Positions 37,201 to 46,200 of a DNA stretch of 64,000 nucleotides are shown piece after piece (the stretch's first letter is position 1; every line of letters begins with the position of its first letter). A program made the position numbers and the translations under genes. The DNA is from Siphonodentalium dalli. Lineage: Eukaryota > Mollusca > Scaphopoda > Gadilida > Siphonodentaliidae. The notes below the pieces were generated by a model. It had not been told where the DNA came from, searched no databases, and saw only the letters and a program-made list of their open reading frames with translations. The stretch is from contig CP136067.1 in NCBI GenBank assembly GCA_032622095.1, positions 80,624,705 to 80,688,704 on the forward strand, given 5' to 3'.

Positions 37201-40200
37201 ATGCTATCCAAAGCAATACTTTATCTGATCAGTCTCATATTTATTCCTATCCATGTAAATGATATGGAATCTCTCTGACATGCAACTGGAAACAAGCCAA
37301 CAGCGGTATTATGCCACTGTGACAGTGCTCTCTGTTTCTATTAATATAGAATACAGTTCTGACTGAATTAATACGTTCATGCCCATGAGCCCTCCTCGTT
37401 CACATATAATGCAGCAACTTGGAAATTATGTTATTTATTTTAATATGTCTGCCGATGATGTTATTAAATATTTGCTACTCTTGAAGATAATGATGAGAAG
37501 CACACTTTACTGAGGTAGACATTAACACAGTTGCATTTGGTATAAAGATATTCTGATGTCCATTTCAACACAAAGAATTTTCAACATATCTTCGTTTTTT
37601 TCAAAAGTAACTTGAATAGTTTGATGAAACTTGGTCTGTGTGTGACCTTCATATAAGATAGTTCCAATTGAGTTCCAATTTGGATTGGGTCTGACCTTTT
37701 CTCGCAGTTATGCCCCTTTTAGACTTCCGATAATGATAACTCAAGTTCTAATCCGATAGCTTTCAAATTTAGTATGTCTATTAATCACATGAAAATACGG
37801 GTGAAGTTTGAATTTGGGGTCGGTCCGACCATTTATAATGGAGTTATGCCCATTTTTCGATTTATTATTTTACCTTTATTATCCTGCTATCTACAGCCCT
37901 CTTAATTATACCCCCCGCAATGAAGTTAGGGGGGTATACTGGAGTCAGCTTGTCCGTCCGTCCGTGGACAAAATTTGTCCGGAGTTTTTCTCAGTCGTTT
38001 TTTTATCAATATCCGTGAAACTTGGCACAGACTTCAACCACCATGGGAACCTGTGCAGTGTGCACCTGCGATTATGACGTCTGTCCAACATTTTTTGTGT
38101 TGAGTTATTCCCCTTTTTCGACTTAGAAATTTTTTCGCAACTTACATAATTTTGTCCAAGCTTTATTCCTACATTTTTCGGTCAATAGGTTTAAGATTAG
38201 GGTTATGGTTGCACACCTGCAATGGGAATTGTTACTTTATTATTTTAACTAAATGTTTACTGACATGTGAAACATCTTAGTATTTTTAAAAAAAAAGGGC
38301 TGTATCCGTAGTCCCATTGGGACAGTCACACCTCTAGTTCAGATTGTTTGGCTTCGGAAACCCATTGCCGTGGCCCAGTTTGCTTCAGCAAATGGCTTCT
38401 GTATTACTGATTACCTTCGCCAATTATGAGGGCTGAATCGAATCAAATATGTTAACAACAGACAGTTGGAATCAAATTTTGATTCAATGGTGGTTCCCAG
38501 AGTTAATTTTTATGTGTACCCATACCATGTATGGTTAGTCGGTCCGTCCCTCCATAGACACATGCTGTCAGATGTGATAACTTCCGAGTATTTTTATCCA
38601 ATTGTGTTCATGTTTTATGTGCAGGATTATGACACACTCCTCACCTGTAGTTTTTGGTATCGATCGGTTTAAAATAACGTCAACACTGTCCATCCATCAC
38701 AGACACATGCTATCAGTAATTAAATTATTGCCAGCTAGCCAATTTGATTTATCTCTTAAATTTGCAATAAAGCAGACATATATACCTGTCTGAAATGTGA
38801 CTTTCTTGTTTCAACTGGGATGAACTTAGTTATTCCTTCTGCGTAGATGTTTCTTAAAATATTAACCCTAGCTTCAACCATGACATGAACACATGCTATC
38901 CAAAAGCAATACTTGATCTGATCAGTCTCATATTTATTCCTATCCATGTAAATGATGCCCCCCCCCCCCCCCCCCCCCCAATATATCATTCCAGTCTCCA
39001 CATTATGTGTACAGTTGCATATTAAATTCCAGATCGCTGATTTTGAGTCGGTATGTTTGAAGGTATGGTTCAAACATCACATGATCGTTGAATTAGATTT
39101 TTCAATTTTATTGGTTTTCCGCTGTTAACTTCCAAGATATGGAATCTCTCTGACATGCAACTGGAAACAAGCCAACAGCGGTATTATGCCACTGTGACAG
39201 TGCTCTCTGTTTCTATTAATATAGAATACAGTTCTGACTGAATTAATACGTTCATGCCCATGAGCCCTCCTCGTTCACATATAATGCAGCAACTTGGAAA
39301 TTATGTTATTTATTTTAATATGTCTGCCGATGATGTTATTAAATATTTGCTACTCTTGAAGATAATGATGAGAAGCACACTTTACTGAGGTAGACAGTAA
39401 CACAGTTGCATTTGGTATAAAGATATTCTGATGTCCATTTCAACATGTATCTTTGTTTCAAACGAAAGGCGGCAATGTTTTTCAAATACCAATTATTTTA
39501 GATTGTCAAATTTTCTAAGATAATTAAATAATTATCGATTGCATGAAATACTGTTCTCTTTGTCCCCTGAAAAATAACGTTTGTTGTCCTGATGATAACT
39601 TGAATTGTTTGATGAAACTTTGTGTGTGGCCTTCATATGAGAAACATGTGCATCTGATAGCTCTTGAAATGTTTTGAAGTCCCCAACTTGAACTACAAAC
39701 TCTGGCAAGTTATGGTATGATTGGAATCTCTGACATGCAACTGGAAACAAGCAAACAAGTGTATGGTGTGCCCCCTCCCCGGGTTGGCTCATTATGCCTG
39801 ACATGTATATATGATATGCCCCCTCCCCGGGTTGGCTCATTATGCCTGACATGTATAGATGGTATGCCCCCTCCCCGGGTTGGCTCATTATGCTTGACAT
39901 GTATAGATGGTATGCCCCCTCCCCGGGTTGGCTCATTATGCCTGACATGTATAGATGGTATGCCCCCTCCCCGGGTTGGCTCATTATGCCTGACATGTAT
40001 AGATGGTATGCCCCCTCCCCGGGTTGGCTCATTATGCCTGACATGTATAGATGGTATGCCCCCTCCCCGGGTTGGCTCATTATGACTGACATGTATAGAT
40101 GGTATGCCCCCTCCCCGGGTTGGCTCATTATGCCTGACATGTATAGATGGTATGCCCCCTCCCCGGGTTGGCTCATTATGCCTGACATGTATAGATGGTA

Positions 40201-43200
40201 TGCCCCCTCCCCGGGTTGGCTCATTATGCCTGACATGTATAGATGGTATGCCCCCTCCCCGGGTTGGCTCATTATGCCTGACATGTATAGATGGTATGTT
40301 ATGATTGGAATCTCTGACATGCAACTGGAAACAAGCCAACAAGTGTATTATGCCACCAACACCGTGCTCTTATTGTGTTTCTATTAATATAGAATGCAGT
40401 TCTGAATTAATAGTATGTTATTGTCCCTCGACATTTCGTTGGAGTACTCTAGTAATGACTCTTGTCCATCCGTGTCCGGAACTTTGTCCGAGCCTGTATT
40501 CTGTCATATTCTGGTAAAAAAAATTTAAACTTGGCTCATATATCAACCAGCGTGGGATCCTTCGCACCTGTGATTTTGAATTTGGTCAGACATGCAACTG
40601 GAAACAAGCCAACAGTGGTATTATGCCACTGTGACAGTGCTCTGTTTCTATTAATATAGAATACAGTTCTGACTGAATTAATACGTTCATGTCCATGAGC
40701 GCTCCTCGTTCAGATATAATGCAGCAACTTGGAAATTATGTATTGATTTTAATGTCTGCCGATGATGTTATTAAATATTTGCTACTCTTGAAGATAATGA
40801 TGAGAAGCACACTTTACTGAGGTAGACAGTAACACAGTTGCATTTGGTATAAAGATATGCTGATGTCCATTTCAACATAGTTTTTTCAACATGTATCTTT
40901 GTTTCAAACGTTAGGCGGCAATGTTTTTCAAATACCAATTATTTCAGATTGTCAAATTTTCTAAGATAATGAAAGAGTTATCGATTGCCTGAAATTCTGT
41001 TCTATTGGTCCCCTGAAAAATAATTTTTGCTGTCTGTCCGAAACGTTTATTGTCCTGGGGATCACTTTAATCCACGTGACATACATGCTCAATATTGCTC
41101 ATCAATGAATTAGATTCTTTGATAAATCAACATATTCCTTTTGGAATACGTTTCCCACACGGTCCAGATGAGAGCCATCGATTATTTCTGAAATTTGTTG
41201 AAAATGGCCATCTTGGATTTTACATCTTTGACTCCATCAGCACACACTGCAGCTCACATTTATTGGTGAAATGTTTGAAATGAAAATAATTTCATCTACA
41301 AGATACAAATCTTTTAATTAAACTTCCTTCTTTATCATTCTATTGACTGCTCAGCATAAAATTAACATTGAGAGCTACATTGTCATTAATACATTAATTT
41401 CATAAGTTGTCAAGTTGTACATCCATACTCTGGATAGATTCTGGTTATGAAGTATTTTGTGTTGACCAGTTGATTAATTTGGAGAATCAGTCATAAGCTA
41501 TCTGATTTGATTACTCAAATATTTGTCATTCTATTGTGTTGATATATATTGGCACAGTTTATGATGAAATACCCCTGACCTGTTTAGTTAGGGCCCTTTG
41601 GTTGATCTGCTTAAAAATATTATCCCCGTCCATGCATTGCTGAGACACATGCTATCCAATTTGATCATTCAAATATTTTTCAAGGAGATCTCTCATAATT
41701 CATATCCAGTTTAATCATGACAGATTCTTCTTGACCTGTAAAGATTTTGATATTGATTGATTGCCTCTAACCATGACGGGATCATGTGCTATTCAAAGCG
41801 ATACATTATCTGATCAGTCTCATATTTATACATATCCAAGTATACGATTGTAGTCCCCTAATATATATTTTTCTAATAGTAAATGGTTATTATGCGCCCG
41901 TTTTTAAAACCGGGGGGGGGGGGGGGGGGGGTGTGTTATTTTATTGGACTGTCCTTCCGACTATTCGCTTTCGGATTCCGGATGATAACGTTAGATAGTC
42001 TCGACTGAATGGAAGGAAATTTGGAATGTGGGTTTATTATTAGCACAAAATATAGGTCAACTTCAAATTTGGGTTCTGCACTCCCAATTTTCACCAGAGT
42101 TATGGCCCTTAGTTGCAATTACCATGGGTGGATTTTGCCACACCCTAGCGTTGCTCTTGTTATGCCCCCGATCTCCGATGGAGATTTGGGGGTATATAGT
42201 GGAGCCCTCCGTCCGTCCGTCCGTCCATCCGTACGAACATTTCAACTCATAACTTTGGTTTCGCTAACTCAATTCAGTTGATCTTTGGTATGCTAATAGA
42301 CCAGCCGAGGGGACAAGATTTCCCCATAACTGCGGTTTCGTCCGCCCATTTTTTCCAGAGTTACGCCCCTTTTTGGACTTAGAAAATTCAGTTTTCTGTG
42401 GCATACGAACGTTTCAACTCATAACTTTGGTTTCGCTAATTCAATTCAGTTGATCTTTGGTATGCCAATAGACCAGCCGGGGGGAGAAGATTTCCCCATA
42501 GCCGTGGTTTTGTCCGCCCATTTTTTCCAGAGTTACGCTGCTTACACCCCTTTTTGGACTTAGAAAATTCAGGTTTTCTGCTACTTTTTTTGGTTTCCAG
42601 ACGATAACTTGATTTTGGATTGTTTATTTGCAAAACCCGTTTTTTATGTATTACCAATATCGCAATACAGGTCAAGGTAAAATTTCGGTTCAATCGGATA
42701 ATTTTTGTGAGAGTTATGACCCTTTTTCGACTTAAAAAATTCATTTTTTTTTTTGAAAATTCAGTTTTACTTCTATTTTTGTGGCACCAGACCAAATTTG
42801 AAGCTAATATAAAACAACATGTGGCATTTTTATAGCGCTTAACCAGAAAGTTTCTGTGCTCAGAAAAGAAAGTTCTGACCAGGCCTCAAGTTTGGTCAAA
42901 ATGTTACCTGGTAGGCTACATTCTTGGTACATTCTCTGACCTAAGCTGTTCAATTTTCATCCAAATCTATATTCATTAATACCTTGGTTTAAACCATCAT
43001 TGTATATAAACACGAATAACATAACTTTACAAAGTGCCATTTAATAAGTATTTGCACAAAAATAAGAAAAATCCTCTCTGATTGTACAGTCGGGGGCGTT
43101 CCCTCCGCCCAGCGGTGCACTTGTTTATTCTGTTCTAGACTAGCAGTTTTGATTGTTGTAATCCATATGGTTGAAGGTATGAGTTAAAAATTGGACAATA

Positions 43201-46200
43201 GTGGTTTCACATCTAAAAGAAGCAAATAGTCAAAGCCACCTTATTCGGGCGACGTGTAGCCTTTTATTTATCTGGAATTAAACTTAAGCCCACATGTCTA
43301 TCCAACTGTTCAATTATATCACATGTGGCTCTGGGATAAGGCCAAAAAAAAAATTCTCACCTCTAGGTACAAACTGCAGTAATGCCCTAAATAATTGACG
43401 CCTTGACCACAGCAGAATTACAGGGCTCAAAATACATCAAATTTTGCGAGAATCAAATGCTGAATCAAGTTAGTCATAAAGCACTGAATATTGAAAAGTT
43501 TCGCGAGAATCATTACGAGAATCGATTCGGTGATTCTCATCGATTCTTAAGGCCTGCAATTATGGCTTTTTGCCATTCATCGGAAAGCTCTCAGCCTACC
43601 CTGGAGATGGTATCAGTAACAGATGTCTCCTGTGTAAGTTAGGAGTGATTTTTGTGTTCCTAATATCATGTAGTGGTTTATTTGTACTGTCTTAAGTGTG
43701 TCCTTATTCTTCCTTCACAGATGAATTTGTGGCCCAATTCAAATACACGATTGTTCTCATGCCTAATGGACCTCTCAAAGTGGCTGGATTGCCATTTGAA
43801 GAAGAGCTGTACGAAAGTGAACACTCAATAGAAGATGCAGAATTAAAAGTGAGTTTTGACATAGTTAGCTCTGTTAACCCTTTCAGTGCCAAGTCTGATT
43901 TTTGTATCAACCCATATTTCCTTGATCATTTTTCAAATTTATTGATTATAATAATGTGATACATTGATGGAAAGAGCTCTTAAAGGAAATATGGGTTGAT
44001 ACAAAAATCGGACTTGGCACTGAAAGGGTTAAAGGTGTACTGTACTAAATCCAGCCGTATAGGCCAATATAAAAATATTGCTAGATTTACAACCTATTTT
44101 AAGGTCCTCCTCAATTGTATTTTTATTTGGATAATTTGGATGCAAACTTTTTATTTGTATGCCTTAACTGTCAAATTGCATTTCGATGACACATTAATCA
44201 ATCTACTTTGATCAACTGGACAATCTAAATCACCTTGTATCATATAAGCTAGGATACTGCTTCAATTCTAGAAATGACCATAACCATTTAAATTAGGAAG
44301 AATAAAATATATTAAATTAAATTCGCCTTCCCGCCTCATTTTTAGCTCAACTTACTTTTGTAAGTTTGACCTATTGCCATGGCTTGTCGTCCGTGTGTGC
44401 GTCAACAATTTCCTTTGGCGCGGGCTACAGGTCGTACCTTTGGTCTGATCTTTATGAAATTTTGCATGAATGTTGACATTGACATGTAGATCTGATGGGA
44501 ACGAGTCATTTTGGGGTCATTCGGCCAAAAAACATGGCCGCCAGCAGCCATCATGGATTTTACTCTTTGCATGACTAAATCCTTTGGTGCGGGCTACAGG
44601 TCGTACCTATGGTCTGATCTTTATGAATTTTGTCATGAATGTTGACATTGACATGTAGATGGGAACGAGTCATTTTGGGGTCATTCGGCCAAAAAACATG
44701 GCCGCTGGTGGCCATTTTGGATTTCATAATTCAATCCATTGGCGCGGGCTACATGTCGTGCTGTTCGTCTGATCATCATGAAATTTGTCATGGATGTTAA
44801 TATTGACATGTAGATGGGAACGAGTGATTTTGGGGTCGTTCAGCCAAAAAACATGGCCGCCAGCAGCCATCTTGGATTTTACTCTTTGCATGACTAAATT
44901 CTTTGGCGCGGGCTACAGGTTGTAGCTTTGGTCAGAACTTCATGAAATTTGTCATGGATGTTAACAATGACTTGTAGATGGGAACGAGTGATTTTGGGGT
45001 CGTTCGGCCAAAAAACATGGCCGTCAGCAGCCATCTTGGATTTTACTCTTCAATGACTAAATCCTTTGGCGCGGGTTACAGGTCGTACCTTTGGTCTGAC
45101 CTTTATGAAATTTGTCATGAATATTGATATTGACATGTATATGGGAACGAGTCATTTTGGGGTCATACGGCCAAAAAACATGGCCGCTGGCAGCCATCTT
45201 TGATTTCAAAATTCAAACCATTGGCACGGACTACAGGTCGTACTGTTTGTCTGATCATCATGATATTTATCATGGATGTTAATATTAACATGTAGATGGG
45301 AACGAGTCATTTTGGGGTCGTTTGGCTAAAAAACATGTCCGTCAGCAGCCATATTGGATTTTACTCTTTGCATGAATAAATCCTTTGGTGCGGGCTACAG
45401 GTCGTAGCTTTGGTCGGAACTTCAAGTTAACAATGACATGTAGATGGGAAACGAGTCATTTTGGGGTCGTTCAGCCGAAAAACATGGCCGCCAGCAGCCA
45501 TCTTGGATTTTACTCTTTGCATGACTAAATCCATTGGCACAGGCTACAGGTCATACCTTTGATCAGATCATTATGAGATTTGTAAAGGCTGTAGATGGGA
45601 ACAAGTCATTTTGGGGTAATTCGGAAAAAAACATGGCTGCCGGTGGCCATTTTAGAATTTACTCTTTGCATCAATAAATCCTTTGGCACACCATAATCAC
45701 CACATCCCTGATCCGATCATTATGAAACCTGTTATGAATGTTGATATTGACATGTACATCTAGTCTTACTTAGACATTTCAATTAGCACTTTTCCTATTC
45801 CTCCATTTACTGTCGACCATTAAATTATTCCCCTACCTAAGTTGAGCTACAGTGTCATTGACACTTCCATTATTTATATTGGCCTTATTGGACCATCTCC
45901 TTTTATACTCCACAGAATATATGCAACAAATAAAAGAATTTGAGCCATGGATTAGTGCAAAATACACTCATGTGCTCTATGAACGATGCAAATAATAATG
46001 AAAATGAGTTTATGACTTGAGTAATTTCCTTATGTTAAATACTATATTTGTGTCGGGCTTTAATTTCACAACCTTCTCTAGTTTTAGGTGTCAAATGTTA
46101 GAAAACAAATTTACCATCTTAACTTCCGAAGATTTGGTGGGACATTAATAAATTCTTTGACAAACAATGGAATATCAAAGCTATCACTTTGTCACATTTA

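Larger units (their letters stand above)
36160..38956 (+). repeat. Tandem duplication (~1.27-kb unit) carrying the C/D snoRNA
   Basis: 36160-37430 and 37431-38956 share the same order: snoRNA, 'cattttaacac..aatttt' region, 'gttatgccc' monomers, 'acagccctcttaattcag' fold-back, 'ggttcccagagt', 'ccatgtaaatgat'. The second copy holds an extra 420 bp (37918-38337). A third partial unit follows (39137-39470), and a fourth around 40600-40990. Confidence 0.8.

Noticed and set aside
39532-40387. Long frames (262, 210, 181 and 122 codons) on both strands
   Set aside because: They are open only because the 48-bp minisatellite unit is divisible by three and lacks stops; both strands and several frames are open at once.
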